Part shown: piece by piece, positions 35,989-46,009 of the stretch
Numbering within the stretch: position 1 is the stretch's first letter
How the letters are laid out: each line of letters starts with the position of its first letter
NCBI RefSeq assembly: GCF_004916895.1
Contig: NZ_SNTZ01000004.1
Span: 265,538 to 329,537, forward strand
Length of the DNA stretch: 64,000 nt
Origin: Flagellimonas alvinocaridis
GTDB lineage: Bacteria > Bacteroidota > Bacteroidia > Flavobacteriales > Flavobacteriaceae
Direction of reading: 5' to 3'
Notes under the pieces: generated by a model
Seen by the model: the letters and a program-made list of their open reading frames with translations, nothing else
Told to the model about the DNA's origin: nothing
Database searches by the model: none
Position numbers and translations under genes: made by a program

Positions 35989-36085
35989 TTTAGGTATATT
36001 TAACCAAGAAATTCAGTTGGGTGTAATAGCTAAAATAGCTTTTCTGCCCCGCATTTTCAAATCAGTTTTAAACATTCATTCCACT

Positions 36086-36880
36086 ATGCTTTACGAAGGG
36101 GTCCTGCGCAAGATGCAAACCGAAAATGGAAGTCCCATCCAATATTTTTTGGTCTTTGAGAACGATTTCATCAACATGAACCAAGCTCTGGACAAAGAGG
36201 TTCAGATTGATTTCATCAAATTCCAATGCCTGAATTGTGGACAAGACCGACCCATCTACCGACAAGGGTTCTGCAAAACCTGTTTTTATGAAACCCCAAC
36301 TGCCGGGGAATGGATCATGAAACCCGAGTTGAGCACAGCGCATCTGGACCAAGAGGATCGTGATCTAGAGTTTGAAAAGAAGATGCAGCTACAACCGCAC
36401 ATTGTCTATTTGGCCAATTCCAGCAATGTAAAGGTGGGGGTGACCCGAAAATCGCAGGTGCCCACCCGTTGGATTGATCAAGGCGCCCACGAAGCCATTG
36501 AAATTGTGGAAGTGCCCAACCGCTATTTGGCCGGTATCACCGAGGTGGCCCTAAAAGACCATGTGAGCGACAAGACCAGTTGGCAGAAAATGCTAAAGAA
36601 CGATATTGAAGATCTGGACCTGACCGAATGGCGTAGCAAATTGAAACCTTATATACCCGAAGAAGTCGCCCAATATTTTATTGAAGATGATAAGGAGACC
36701 CATTTGGAATTTCCGGTATTGCAATACCCGGAAAAGGTAAAAAGCCTCAACTTGGACAAAACCCCAAGCTACAATGGAGTGCTGAAGGGCATTAAGGGAC
36801 AGTATTTAATTTTTGAGGACAACACCGTATTCAATGTACGGGGCAGCGAAGGGTATTATGTGGGGATAACGATCAACTAA
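36086..36880 (+). CDS. DUF2797 family protein
   Basis: This 264-residue protein has a zinc-finger-like segment (FQCLNCGQDRPIYRQGFCKTCFYE) and the DUF2797 core PHIVYLANSSNVKVGVTRKSQVPTRWIDQGA, which resembles a GIY-YIG-like strand pair (VYL...KVGVT) with a conserved arginine. GIY-YIG relation is inference. The ATG at 36086 gives the family start MLYEGVLRKM; the longer frame from 35963 overlaps GH3. The C-terminal part (from about residue 190) binds nothing known. Confidence 0.88.
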   Translation: MLYEGVLRKMQTENGSPIQYFLVFENDFINMNQALDKEVQIDFIKFQCLNCGQDRPIYRQGFCKTCFYETPTAGEWIMKPELSTAHLDQEDRDLEFEKKMQLQPHIVYLANSSNVKVGVTRKSQVPTRWIDQGAHEAIEIVEVPNRYLAGITEVALKDHVSDKTSWQKMLKNDIEDLDLTEWRSKLKPYIPEEVAQYFIEDDKETHLEFPVLQYPEKVKSLNLDKTPSYNGVLKGIKGQYLIFEDNTVFNVRGSEGYYVGITIN

Positions 36881-36947
36881 ACAGTTTTAGGTATCTTACA
36901 AAGCAAATCTGTAAAAATCTAATAACTTACACTTATAAACTCAAGAA

Positions 36948-37175
36948 ATGCTAAAAGAAGTACTGCAAACTCTCAAAATGCTGAAACGCATTGAGAACCC
37001 GTCCCAAGAAGTACAGGATTCATTGGATTTTTTGGAGCAATCCGTGAAAACCAAAACAAAGGAAAGTTTACTTGACCTAATGTCCATTGGTGATGTTATT
37101 GGCTATGACGAACTACAGGATAGCCTTAAGGAAATGGTCAATTTTTTGGAAAAAATGAAAAACAAGCCCCAATAG
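36948..37175 (+). CDS. Small helical protein, unknown function
   Basis: This 75-residue acidic protein is predicted all-helical (MLKEVLQTLKMLKRIENPSQ, then LDFLEQSVKTKTKESLLDLM). It has no recognised domain. It lies between DUF2797 and the YfcC-like gene on the same strand, 67 bases after the first. Codon use fits its neighbours. Confidence 0.55.
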   Translation: MLKEVLQTLKMLKRIENPSQEVQDSLDFLEQSVKTKTKESLLDLMSIGDVIGYDELQDSLKEMVNFLEKMKNKPQ

Positions 37176-37273
37176 CAAAGTAGAAAGAACTTGACCGTAC
37201 ATATGGGAATTGGTATCCACTGAAACCAAGACAAGGCCAAAGCCTTTGTTTCATATAACCAAAACCAAACCGG

Positions 37274-38608
37274 ATGAAAAAATTTCCCAATGCTTTCGTC
37301 ATACTCATTGCTGTCATCATTTTTGCCTGGATCCTAACGTATATCATTCCACAGGGAAGCTACCAACGGATACTGGATGAGGCAACCGGAACCACAAAAG
37401 TCCTAAACGACTCCTACCAAACGGTCACTTCGGAACATCTCTCCCTTATGGACCTGATTCTCTCCATCCCAAGAGGAATCATAGGCCGGGCAGATGCCAT
37501 AGTCCTTATCCTTTTGATTGGAGGTTGCTTTTATGTCATCGAAAAAACCGGGGCCCTCAACCAAGGCTTGGTAAAATTGGTCAAAATCTTGGAAGGCAAA
37601 GAAACCTTGGCATTGATTTTGGTCACGGTCCTTTTTACCGCAGGTGGGGTCACCATAGGCATGCAGGAAGAAGTCATTGCCATGATACCCATTTTGCTCT
37701 TGTTCGGGAAAAGTCTCGGCTATAATACGTTCACCATTATACTCATGAGTTATGGATCAACGGTCATTGGCAGTTCTTTTAGTCCATCCAATCCGTTTGC
37801 AGTTATAATCGCCCAAAAAGAAGCTGGGCTCCCATTGCTTTCGGGCAGTCAGTTTAGGCTTGTGGTTTTAGCAGTGGTTCTTATCGTATGGATAACCTTT
37901 ATTATCCGATATGCCAACAAGAACAGGATTGACAAAACAAAGATGCCTTCCGCTCACGAGTCCATGACCACACGAAGCAAAATCATATTATCACTCCTCG
38001 CATTGACCTTCTGTGGCGTTATTTATGGCCTTCTATTTTTGAATTGGGATTTCAATGAAATGTCTGCCTCGTTCTTTGCCTTGGGCATCGTGGCTGGACT
38101 CATTGGCCAACTGGGTGTCAATGGCACCGGCGAATCCTATATTGATGGATTCAAGGAAATGATGTTTGCCGCCATACTGTTGGGGCTCGCCAATAGCATT
38201 TCGTTGCTCCTAAAAGAAGGCATGATCATGGACACCATTGTATATGGTCTTTTTGGGCCACTCAAGTATCTTTCTCCTTCTGTATCTGCCGTCTCCATGA
38301 TGGTTGCCCATTCGTTTTTGCACTTTCCGGTACCCAGCTATTCGGGGCAGGCGGTACTGACCATGCCCATATTGATCCCTCTTTCAGACTTAATAGGGGT
38401 GTCCAGACAAACCTGTGTTTTGGCCTATCAATATGGAGCGGTTATGGCCGATATGATCGTTCCCACCAATGGTGCACTCATGGCGGTTTTGGCGCTTTGC
38501 AATATCCCTTATAACAAATGGCTGAAGTTTGCCCTTAGACCTACCTTGCTCATTGTATTGATTGCCGCCATTGCTTTGGTGGTATCCGTAGCCATAGGGT
38601 ATCAATAG
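37274..38608 (+). CDS. YfcC/AbgT-like C4-dicarboxylate or basic amino acid transporter
   Basis: This 444-residue membrane protein (about 11-12 helices) belongs to the YfcC/DcuC-like ion transporter superfamily: an N-terminal FPNAFVILIAVIIFAWILTYIIPQGSY, then VTIGMQEEVIAMIPILLLFGKSLGYN and SYGSTVIGSSFSPSNPFAVIIAQ. Members move arginine/ornithine, dipeptides or C4-dicarboxylates. The substrate is not fixed by the sequence. It is followed by a DUF6090 gene in the same direction. Confidence 0.86.
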   Translation: MKKFPNAFVILIAVIIFAWILTYIIPQGSYQRILDEATGTTKVLNDSYQTVTSEHLSLMDLILSIPRGIIGRADAIVLILLIGGCFYVIEKTGALNQGLVKLVKILEGKETLALILVTVLFTAGGVTIGMQEEVIAMIPILLLFGKSLGYNTFTIILMSYGSTVIGSSFSPSNPFAVIIAQKEAGLPLLSGSQFRLVVLAVVLIVWITFIIRYANKNRIDKTKMPSAHESMTTRSKIILSLLALTFCGVIYGLLFLNWDFNEMSASFFALGIVAGLIGQLGVNGTGESYIDGFKEMMFAAILLGLANSISLLLKEGMIMDTIVYGLFGPLKYLSPSVSAVSMMVAHSFLHFPVPSYSGQAVLTMPILIPLSDLIGVSRQTCVLAYQYGAVMADMIVPTNGALMAVLALCNIPYNKWLKFALRPTLLIVLIAAIALVVSVAIGYQ

Positions 38609-38683
38609 GGCCAAATACGTGTGATGTTCAAAAAATAGTTAGATTAGTTTCCTAAAACCAACCGGAACCACCAACCAACACCT

Positions 38684-39448
38684 ATGCTAAAGCTCTTTAG
38701 AAAAGTTAGAAAACAACTGATCGCCGAGAAAAAAATCAGCAATTACCTCCTATATGCCCTTGGGGAAATAGTCCTTGTCGTGATTGGCATTCTCATTGCC
38801 TTGGCCATTAACAATGCCAATGAACAAAGCATAAAACGGCAAAAAGAACAGGTATACCTTAAAGGCTTAAAAGAAGAGTTTGAGACCAGTAAATACAAAT
38901 TGGAAGAGTTGATCAAGTTCAATAAGAACAGCTATAATGCAGCTACTGAAATTGTAAAGATCATGGACCAAAACGAAAGTCCTTCGGAGGAAAAGTTGTC
39001 CGAACTGTTCGTTACCGCCTTTGCCTATGATATCTTCTTCAACCCCAACAACTCCCTTCTCACTGAAATGGTGAATTCCGGTAGCCTTAAGGATATCTCC
39101 AATAATACTCTACGGATAAAACTGACCAATTGGATCGCCACCATAGACGACATTTCCAATCAAGAACGAATGCAGGACGAGCAACGAAACAGTACGGTCA
39201 ATGCTTTTAGGGATGAAGGTCATAGTATCCGAACCATCCTGGACAATACGGGCATGTCCGAAAAATTGGGAATCCCCGTGGATGAAAAGGCTGTCAGTAA
39301 TTTATCTGCATTGGAATCCATTGCATTCCAAAACAATATTCTAATGTTCATCATTACAAGTCAATCCACCGAAACGGAGCATTACAACCCACTGATGTTT
39401 CAGTTGGAATCCATTCTAAAAGTGATTGACCAAGAATTGGAGCACTAA
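38684..39448 (+). CDS. DUF6090 family membrane protein
   Basis: This 254-residue protein has the signature start MLKLFRKVRKQLIAEKK followed by YLLYALGEIVLVVIGILIALAINN, a single transmembrane helix near residue 32. A helical domain of unknown role lies beyond it. DUF6090 is a Flavobacteriia family that occurs in several copies per genome; its function is unknown. A bidirectional terminator follows at once. Confidence 0.88.
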   Translation: MLKLFRKVRKQLIAEKKISNYLLYALGEIVLVVIGILIALAINNANEQSIKRQKEQVYLKGLKEEFETSKYKLEELIKFNKNSYNAATEIVKIMDQNESPSEEKLSELFVTAFAYDIFFNPNNSLLTEMVNSGSLKDISNNTLRIKLTNWIATIDDISNQERMQDEQRNSTVNAFRDEGHSIRTILDNTGMSEKLGIPVDEKAVSNLSALESIAFQNNILMFIITSQSTETEHYNPLMFQLESILKVIDQELEH

Positions 39449-39478
39449 AAAAGGTGCAGTTAAAACCGCACCTTTTTT
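39447..39478. terminator. Bidirectional terminator between DUF6090 and AsmA genes
   Basis: GGTGCAGTT (39453-39461) pairs with AACCGCACC (39464-39472), with flanking A-run and T-run. It can stop transcription from both convergent genes. Confidence 0.85.
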
Positions 39479-42166
39479 CTAATTGACTGTATCCTTTTTC
39501 TTTTTCAACAATCCTCCTAAAATGGACTTGGCCGTATTCTTTACCGGGTCCTCCCCGGTCTTGGCGGTTGAGGTATCTTTTGCTTTATCACCGCCCAAAA
39601 GGTTGCCCAGGGCCTCTTTGACCCCTGAAGATTGGGTGGCAGTGGAATCGGTATTGTCTTTCTTGAACACATCGGACAACAAGTCCTTGGCCTTGTCCTT
39701 TCCTTGGTTGACCAATTTCTGTTTTTGGATCTCCACCAGTTTCGTGGTCAAGGTCTTTACACTTGAGGTCAGATCCGTGGTCACGGTAGGATTGGTGAAA
39801 TTGCCTCCAATGTTTGCCGTAACAGGAATGGTCACCTCCTTTAAACTTTCATCGTTCATTTGCGCAATGAGCTTGTTCACCTCACTACCCAGATACTTGG
39901 CCGGCACATCCAACGTGGCTTTGTATTCCATCTGACGGTCAAACGTATGACTTCCATCCACATTAACCGCAATATCCTTATACTTCACGGTGAACGGTTT
40001 CACCTTTACCGTACCATTATCAAAACTCAAGGCGGTCTTCAATCCTTGTAGGTCGATATCCTTGGTGTTCAAAAAGTTCAGTTTACTGTCCAAGGCCGAC
40101 AATAAGGGTGCTTTCTGGGTATCCACTTTAGTGGATAGGAGTTCTGCCAACAAATCCCCTGAAATGGTAGCAAGGTTAGGCGTGAAATCATCCTTCAAGT
40201 TTCCACCGATCTTAATTTGGGAATTGAGTTTTCCCTGAAGCGCCTGCGCCAAGGGCGTAAGTGCCTTGAACAATTCCAAGGCCTGAAAGGACTCCCCAAT
40301 ATTAAAATTGCTCATCCCTAAGTCCATGTTGAAGGTTGATGCTTCTTCTTTGGTGGACACCGACCCTTTCATCCCCAAAGTACCTCCAAAAAGGTCCGAG
40401 GTAAGGTTCTCCACGGTGGCCGTTTCATCCTTGATGGTCAGTTTACCCTTAACGTTTTTTAGTTTTAGGTTATCATACAGTACCGTACCTGCTGTGGCAT
40501 CAATGGTACATTCCAAAAAAGATGGGATTTTGATGCGCTCCTCCCCTTCCGGAGCAGTAGTGGTCCCATTCTGACCTTCACCTTCCACTTCTTCCTCCAC
40601 CATAAAATCGTTCAAGGCAAAGGTATTGGAGGCCAACAAAAAGTTCCCTTCCACTTTTTCATCATTGAACATAAACCCAAGTAGGTTGGTCAATGTACCC
40701 TTGGCATCAAAATCCGTGCTTCCCGTTTTTCCCTGAAAGCTATCCAGGGTGACCGTATTGGGATTAAACGTAACCGAAGCGGTATTGATGGCCACCGGAT
40801 TTTTAAGCTCATCCGAAGCGTACTCAAAACCGGAGACCGATGCTTTCCCGGTTGTTTTGGTATTCTGATAACGTTTCTTCTCCAACGATTCCATATCAAA
40901 GGCCGTGGTCACATCCGCATTCAGGATACCTTTTAGGTTGTAATCCTCCGGTACGGGATAGGCTTGGGAAATGTTCGCCAGATTGATCCTGCCATCCATA
41001 TGGGCATTTACCTTGGTATTCCCCATAAGGTCCCGGATTTTGGAAGTCAAATTGAATTTATCCTGATCTATGGTAAAGGACAACCGTTTGATGTCCACAT
41101 ATGTATCCTCAGTGATTCCCGTGGTATTGTTGATTTCGGTATCAATGAACACATTCTGCACCGATTTGGGCAGGTCCGGATACTTGAAAGAAGCATTTTC
41201 AGAATTGATCTTGATGTTGAACGCAGGAATATGGGTATCGTCCACAATACCCTTGAACTGCCCGTTCACCTCAAAATTACCAGTGGTCTGTACCGTTTCT
41301 ATGTTTTTGGAATAGGCCTCCGGAATCACGGCCAGAAAGTTCTTAAAGTCGGAAGATGGTGTTTTGAACGTAATATCCACTTCCTGATTATCGTCATTCA
41401 ACTTTACAAAACCATCAAACACCAAGGGCAATTGGTTGATCATGGCCTTGTTCTCCAAGAAGGAGTACTTGTTTTCCTTCAGGTCGATATCAATCAACGC
41501 ATCCAAGGAAACCTTATGGTTATTGAGATATTTTGTGCTATCCATTTCAAAGGAGACCAAGGCATCGGTCAAGGTCTTTAATTGGGATTTTTCCAACGAA
41601 AGGTCCCCGGTTCCCGAATGGTTCATTTCCAACAGGGCCAAACGCATTCCCGTGGCCATATCGTCATAGATGATTTCGGAATTGGTAATGGCATAGGCAT
41701 CCATGGCCAAAGTAAAATTGTCACCAGAATCCTCAGATGCATCGGTCGATGCTGATTCATCTGCCTTACCAATGTCGTAATTGGCATTCTCGTTTTCATC
41801 AACTTTTATGTGGAGTTTGGCCTTGTCCACATTCAAACTTTGGATGACAATGGGTTCGTCTGCCGATTTAAAGAGTTCCTTAATGGACAGCTTTAATTCA
41901 ATTTCCCCAGAGGCAAATAGGGTATCGCCTTCAAAAGGGGCCTTGTTGACCAAAGAAATATTGGTGAGTTCCACATTGGCATTGGGAAAACTTTTGAGCA
42001 AGCTCAAATCGGCCTCCTCAAAATCCAAAGTGGCATTGATACTGTTGTTTACTTTGTTTTTGATGATCTGCTCAATCTTTCCCTGAAGGAAAAAGGGCAG
42101 TGCAATAATCAAGGTAAGTAGGATAAGTAGGGTTATTCCGGTAATCTTCAGGACTTTTCTCTTCAT
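39479..42166 (-). CDS. AsmA-family envelope protein
   Basis: This 895-residue protein has an N-terminal membrane anchor (about residues 5-30: ITGITLLILLTLIIALPFFLQ), the AsmA start (VNNSINATLDFEEADLSLLKSFPNANVELTNISLVN) and a long repetitive beta-strand body. An AsmA C-terminal region is seen near residues 600-780 (LDGSHTFDRQMEYKATLDVP). AsmA proteins act as bridges or modulators of phospholipid transport to the outer membrane in Gram-negatives. The last 90 residues are Lys- and Asp-rich and low in complexity. It is a single gene, with yhhQ 36 bases away on the same strand. Confidence 0.9.
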   Translation of the reverse strand: MKRKVLKITGITLLILLTLIIALPFFLQGKIEQIIKNKVNNSINATLDFEEADLSLLKSFPNANVELTNISLVNKAPFEGDTLFASGEIELKLSIKELFKSADEPIVIQSLNVDKAKLHIKVDENENANYDIGKADESASTDASEDSGDNFTLAMDAYAITNSEIIYDDMATGMRLALLEMNHSGTGDLSLEKSQLKTLTDALVSFEMDSTKYLNNHKVSLDALIDIDLKENKYSFLENKAMINQLPLVFDGFVKLNDDNQEVDITFKTPSSDFKNFLAVIPEAYSKNIETVQTTGNFEVNGQFKGIVDDTHIPAFNIKINSENASFKYPDLPKSVQNVFIDTEINNTTGITEDTYVDIKRLSFTIDQDKFNLTSKIRDLMGNTKVNAHMDGRINLANISQAYPVPEDYNLKGILNADVTTAFDMESLEKKRYQNTKTTGKASVSGFEYASDELKNPVAINTASVTFNPNTVTLDSFQGKTGSTDFDAKGTLTNLLGFMFNDEKVEGNFLLASNTFALNDFMVEEEVEGEGQNGTTTAPEGEERIKIPSFLECTIDATAGTVLYDNLKLKNVKGKLTIKDETATVENLTSDLFGGTLGMKGSVSTKEEASTFNMDLGMSNFNIGESFQALELFKALTPLAQALQGKLNSQIKIGGNLKDDFTPNLATISGDLLAELLSTKVDTQKAPLLSALDSKLNFLNTKDIDLQGLKTALSFDNGTVKVKPFTVKYKDIAVNVDGSHTFDRQMEYKATLDVPAKYLGSEVNKLIAQMNDESLKEVTIPVTANIGGNFTNPTVTTDLTSSVKTLTTKLVEIQKQKLVNQGKDKAKDLLSDVFKKDNTDSTATQSSGVKEALGNLLGGDKAKDTSTAKTGEDPVKNTAKSILGGLLKKKKDTVN

Positions 42167-42202
42167 AAAATGATGTTTTACAACAAATTAAAGGAGAAGA
42201 TT

Positions 42203-42910
42203 TCAATCCAACGGAATCTCTTCCCCTATTTTTAAGTTAAATCTTTTCCGCAATAGATATACGAAAAAATAAAGCAGAGGGGTGTCGAACACAGCAATAA
42301 TCACTTTAAAAACAAATCCACTGATGACCAATCCGTAAAACTTGTCCCAGGGCAGTACTCCAAAAATACAGAGGAGGCCCACTACAGTAAACGTATCCAC
42401 AAACTGCGATGTGAAGGTGGAAAAATTGTTACGAAGCCATAGCATCCTGCCATTGGTGACCTTTTTCCAGAAATGGTAAATGGAGATGTCTATGTACTGT
42501 GCGGCCAAGTAGGCCAACATGGAGGCCAGTACCCCCAGAGGGGACAAGCCAAATACCTTGGTAAAGGTAACATCATCCACAGGCGAAGAGGGTATGGCTG
42601 GAACATAGTTGCCCACCAAAATAATCGCCATGGAAAACACCGAGGCAAAAATCCCGGCGGTTACCACCTGATTCGCCTTTTTCTTACCATAGATCTCTGA
42701 AATAAGATCCGTGATCAAAAATGTGATGGGATAAGGCAAAATACCCACCGAAAGTTCAAAAAGAGGTGCGCCAAAAACAGTGACTTCCCCAAAAGGGTTC
42801 CAGAAAAAGAATTTTTGAAAAATGAGATTGGACACCACCAGAGAAGTGATGAACAGTGCTCCCATATAGAGATAAATCGAAAACGCTTTTTTCTTATCGC
42901 TTTGCGTCAT
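42203..42910 (-). CDS. yhhQ: Queuosine precursor transporter (YhhQ family)
   Basis: This 235-residue protein with six predicted helices has the VUT/YhhQ pattern: PITFLITDLISEIYGKKKANQVV, then YLAAQYIDISIYHFWKKVT and FTSQFVDTFTVVGLLCIFG. The family imports preQ0/preQ1 for queuosine synthesis in tRNA. It ends in a basic loop. The sppA gene lies 4 bases upstream in the same direction. Confidence 0.9.
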   Translation of the reverse strand: MTQSDKKKAFSIYLYMGALFITSLVVSNLIFQKFFFWNPFGEVTVFGAPLFELSVGILPYPITFLITDLISEIYGKKKANQVVTAGIFASVFSMAIILVGNYVPAIPSSPVDDVTFTKVFGLSPLGVLASMLAYLAAQYIDISIYHFWKKVTNGRMLWLRNNFSTFTSQFVDTFTVVGLLCIFGVLPWDKFYGLVISGFVFKVIIAVFDTPLLYFFVYLLRKRFNLKIGEEIPLD

Positions 42911-42914
42911 CCGT

Positions 42915-44675
42915 TTACTTAATGTTGAGACTGAAAGGCATACGTGCCTGGATTCCCTTTTGTTCGGAAGCTTGTTTAAATTCCTTTAAAATCTGATAGG
43001 CATCCGCGCCTATTTCCTGCTTGAGGGCAGATTCGCCCCATTTGGCTTTCATTCCGCCCAAGTCATCCATGAAACGTTCGAAATCAGATTTATATTTGGG
43101 GTATTTTCGAATTCCAAAACCCTCCAGCCCGGCCATTTCAGCAGCAGCGGCTATGGCATCATCCAAATCACCAAGTTCATCCACCAAACCAATGGCTTGT
43201 GCATCCACTCCGCTCCACACCCTACCCTGGGCCAACGAATCCACCTGGGCCAAACTCATATTTCTCCCTTCGGCCACACGTTGCAAAAAGGTGTTGTAGG
43301 TATCCTCTATTCCCTCTTGTACCACATCCCGAAAAGAATCACTCAATGGCTCGAACAGCGAATAGTCCACCGAATTTTTGTTGGTACCCACCTGTTCCGC
43401 ATTAATACCTATGTTTCCAGCCAACTCATTAATGTTGGGAATGGTCCCAAACACCCCAATAGATCCTGTTATGGTTGTTGGCTCAGCAAAAATCTTATCT
43501 CCGGCCACTCCAATGTAATACCCACCTGATGCCGCCACGTTTCCAAAGGAAACCACTACAGGTTTTACCTCCTTGGTCAGCTTTATTTCATGCCAAATGA
43601 TATCGGAGACCAAAGCACTTCCTCCAGGGGAATCTATCCGCAGGACTATGGCTTTTATGTTACTATTTTCCTTTGCTTTTTGAAGGGCATCCAACATAAG
43701 TCCCTGTCCTAAAAAATCCCTTCCACCTTCGCCATATAAAATCTCGCCTTGCGCATAGATTATGGCAACTTTGTCGCTTCCTGTATATATCTTTTCCCTG
43801 TTGGCCAAATGTACGTACTCGGCCAACTCCACATAATTGAGTTCCGTATCATCACCTACTCCCATTTTATCACGCACCAGATTTTCATATTCATCAAAAT
43901 GCAGGTCACCATCAATCAACCCAGATGCGACAGCATATTTTGGTGTTCTACCACCCAAGGTATCAGCAATGATGTTCAAATTTTGTGGGGTTATATTTCT
44001 TGATGCAGACACATCGGTTACAATCACATCCCAAATAGAGGTAATCAATTCCTGAATTTGCAAACGGTTTTCCGGGCTCATGGTATTGGACAAAAAGGGT
44101 TCCACGGCACTCTTGTACTTGCCATGGCGTATCACCTCCATCTTTATCCCAGTTTTTTCCTGAAAATCCTTAAAGTAGAGCACTTCAGTGAATAGTCCCT
44201 TAAAGTCCAGGGCACCCACCGGGTTTAGGTATATTTCATCGGCCACACTGGCCAAATAGTAATCTTTTTGGGTGTAAAAGTCCGAATGGGCCAAAATAAA
44301 CTTCCCTGAAGATTTAAAATCCAACAGCGCTTCCCGAATCTCCCGGGTCTGAGCCACCCCTGCCTGCAAAAAACTGGTGGTTAAACTTATTCCCTTAATT
44401 TTGGAGTCCTCTTTGGCCACCTTAATGGCATGGATAATATCGTCCAATCCCATTTCTTCATCCCAAAGTCCAGCAAAAGGGCTTGTTTCGTCCTTTCCTG
44501 TGTAATCCATGATCGGTGTTGTAAATCGCAACTCCAAAATAGAGTCCGCTTTCACCACAACCCCTTCTTCCGCATTGCTTATAAGGGCAATAAAAATGAA
44601 AAACATCCCCATCACAATTCCAAACGCCACCAAACACCCCAAAATCGAGGCCAACAAGTTTCTCAAAAAGTTCAT
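42915..44675 (-). CDS. sppA: Signal peptide peptidase SppA (67K-type)
   Basis: This 586-residue membrane protease has an N-terminal helix (about residues 8-32) and two ClpP-like domains. The catalytic dyad is Lys188 (HGKYKSAVEPF) and Ser383 (NVAASGGYYIG), and IDSPGGSALVSDIIW supplies the oxyanion region. It degrades cleaved signal peptides in the membrane. The ATG at 44675 is chosen as the normal N-terminus (MNFLRNLLASILGCLVAFG); the longer frame from 44711 is not typical. It diverges from folK by 71 bases. Confidence 0.93.
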   Translation of the reverse strand: MNFLRNLLASILGCLVAFGIVMGMFFIFIALISNAEEGVVVKADSILELRFTTPIMDYTGKDETSPFAGLWDEEMGLDDIIHAIKVAKEDSKIKGISLTTSFLQAGVAQTREIREALLDFKSSGKFILAHSDFYTQKDYYLASVADEIYLNPVGALDFKGLFTEVLYFKDFQEKTGIKMEVIRHGKYKSAVEPFLSNTMSPENRLQIQELITSIWDVIVTDVSASRNITPQNLNIIADTLGGRTPKYAVASGLIDGDLHFDEYENLVRDKMGVGDDTELNYVELAEYVHLANREKIYTGSDKVAIIYAQGEILYGEGGRDFLGQGLMLDALQKAKENSNIKAIVLRIDSPGGSALVSDIIWHEIKLTKEVKPVVVSFGNVAASGGYYIGVAGDKIFAEPTTITGSIGVFGTIPNINELAGNIGINAEQVGTNKNSVDYSLFEPLSDSFRDVVQEGIEDTYNTFLQRVAEGRNMSLAQVDSLAQGRVWSGVDAQAIGLVDELGDLDDAIAAAAEMAGLEGFGIRKYPKYKSDFERFMDDLGGMKAKWGESALKQEIGADAYQILKEFKQASEQKGIQARMPFSLNIK

Positions 44676-44746
44676 CTGCAAAAAATTAAATCCGCCCCCA
44701 AATATAACCATTGTTCCATTGTTTTGTTTACTTTGCCCTTTTGATT

Positions 44747-45892
44747 ATGGGTCAATCTCAACTGGTATATCTTTCTTTAGGCAGTAATTTGGGCAATAGG
44801 TACGTAACGCTCCAAAAAGCCCTTTTTAGTATCCAAAAAAATGTAGGGGACATTCATGCCGTATCATCGGTTTATGAAAACCCAGCCTTTGGCTTTAAGG
44901 GAAACGATTTTCTCAACATCTGTATCTCTGTGGAAACCGAACTTGCTCCCCTAATATTGCTCTCCTCACTGTTGCAGATTGAAAAGGATTTTGGCCGTAA
45001 TCGTTCTGAAAGTGAGGGGTATTCATCCCGCACCTTGGACATTGACATTATTTATTATGGAAACGAGGTTTTAAATACTGAAGCATTGGTAGTTCCGCAC
45101 CCCAATATGCAAAACAGAAATTTTGTACTGAAGCCTTTGGCAGACATTGCCCCACAATTATATCATCCTGTGTTCAAAAAGGACACCCGTAACCTTTTGC
45201 AGCAGTGCAAGGACCGAAGCAAATTGACAAAGACCGAACACAAGCTTTTCAAAAATCGTTCTGCTCTTTTTTCACAATTGCAATTTATTGCCATAGAAGG
45301 AAACATTGGGGCGGGGAAGACCACCCTTTCCAAAATGATTGCCGAAGACTTCAATGCCAAGTTGGTACTGGAACGTTTTGCGGACAACCCTTTTTTACCC
45401 AAGTTTTATGAGGATCAATCGCGTTACGCCTTTCCTTTGGAAATGTCCTTTTTGGCAGACCGCTACCAACAATTTACGGATGACACCTCCCAATTTGACC
45501 TGTTCAAGAATTTCATGGTCAGCGATTATGATATTTATAAGTCGTTGATATTTGCCAAGATTACCCTGCAAGCAGACGAGTACAATCTATACCGAAAGGT
45601 TTTCACCTTTATGTACAAGGAGGTAAAGAAACCGGACATTTACCTATATCTCTATCAAAATACCGAACGTCTTTTGGACAACATTAAGAAAAGAGGTCGA
45701 GATTATGAGCAGAACATCGATCCTGGATATTTGGACAAAATAAACCGGGGATATTTGGATTTTATGAAGACACTTCCGCATCAGAACAGTATGATTCTGG
45801 ATTTGAGCGAGTTGGATTTTGTAAACAATCCAACCGATTATGAAACTATTTTGGAACGGTTGGAAGACAACATTCTCGCACTATCCTTTTAG
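44747..45892 (+). CDS. folK: FolK (HPPK) - deoxynucleoside kinase fusion
   Basis: This 381-residue protein has two enzymes. Residues about 1-150 are 6-hydroxymethyl-7,8-dihydropterin pyrophosphokinase: VYLSLGSNLGNR, then ENPAFGFKGNDFLNIC, RNRSESEGYSSRTLDIDIIYY and VVPHPNMQNRNFVLKPL. Residues about 180-381 are a dNK-type deoxynucleoside kinase: P-loop IEGNIGAGKTTLSKMI, then VLERFADNPFLPKFYED and a lid Arg-rich KKRGRDYEQNIDPGYL. So folate and nucleotide salvage chemistry sit on one chain, in the same genome region as folA, thyA and nupC. The linker contains Lys-rich KTEHKLFKNRSALFS. This fusion is known from Bacteroidetes. Confidence 0.93.
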   Translation: MGQSQLVYLSLGSNLGNRYVTLQKALFSIQKNVGDIHAVSSVYENPAFGFKGNDFLNICISVETELAPLILLSSLLQIEKDFGRNRSESEGYSSRTLDIDIIYYGNEVLNTEALVVPHPNMQNRNFVLKPLADIAPQLYHPVFKKDTRNLLQQCKDRSKLTKTEHKLFKNRSALFSQLQFIAIEGNIGAGKTTLSKMIAEDFNAKLVLERFADNPFLPKFYEDQSRYAFPLEMSFLADRYQQFTDDTSQFDLFKNFMVSDYDIYKSLIFAKITLQADEYNLYRKVFTFMYKEVKKPDIYLYLYQNTERLLDNIKKRGRDYEQNIDPGYLDKINRGYLDFMKTLPHQNSMILDLSELDFVNNPTDYETILERLEDNILALSF

Positions 45893-45985
45893 CAAAATTT
45901 TTAGAAAATGTTTGGATATAACGAATGGTTTTATTTTATTAGTCCCCGCTTAAAAAGCAACTAACTAACTCAAACTATATATTTG

Positions 45986-46009
45986 GCCCTGATTTTTCAG
46001 GGCTTTTTT
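45986..46009 (+). terminator. Intrinsic terminator after folK-dNK
   Basis: GCCCTGA (45986-45992), loop TTTT, TCAGGGC (45997-46003) and six T. It overlaps the last codons of the convergent methyltransferase gene. Confidence 0.8.

Noticed and set aside
44700..44747. Longer N-termini for sppA (44711) and folK (44711) that would overlap
   Set aside because: Both give residues unlike their families; the internal ATGs at 44675 and 44747 match standard starts and leave a 71-base divergent gap.
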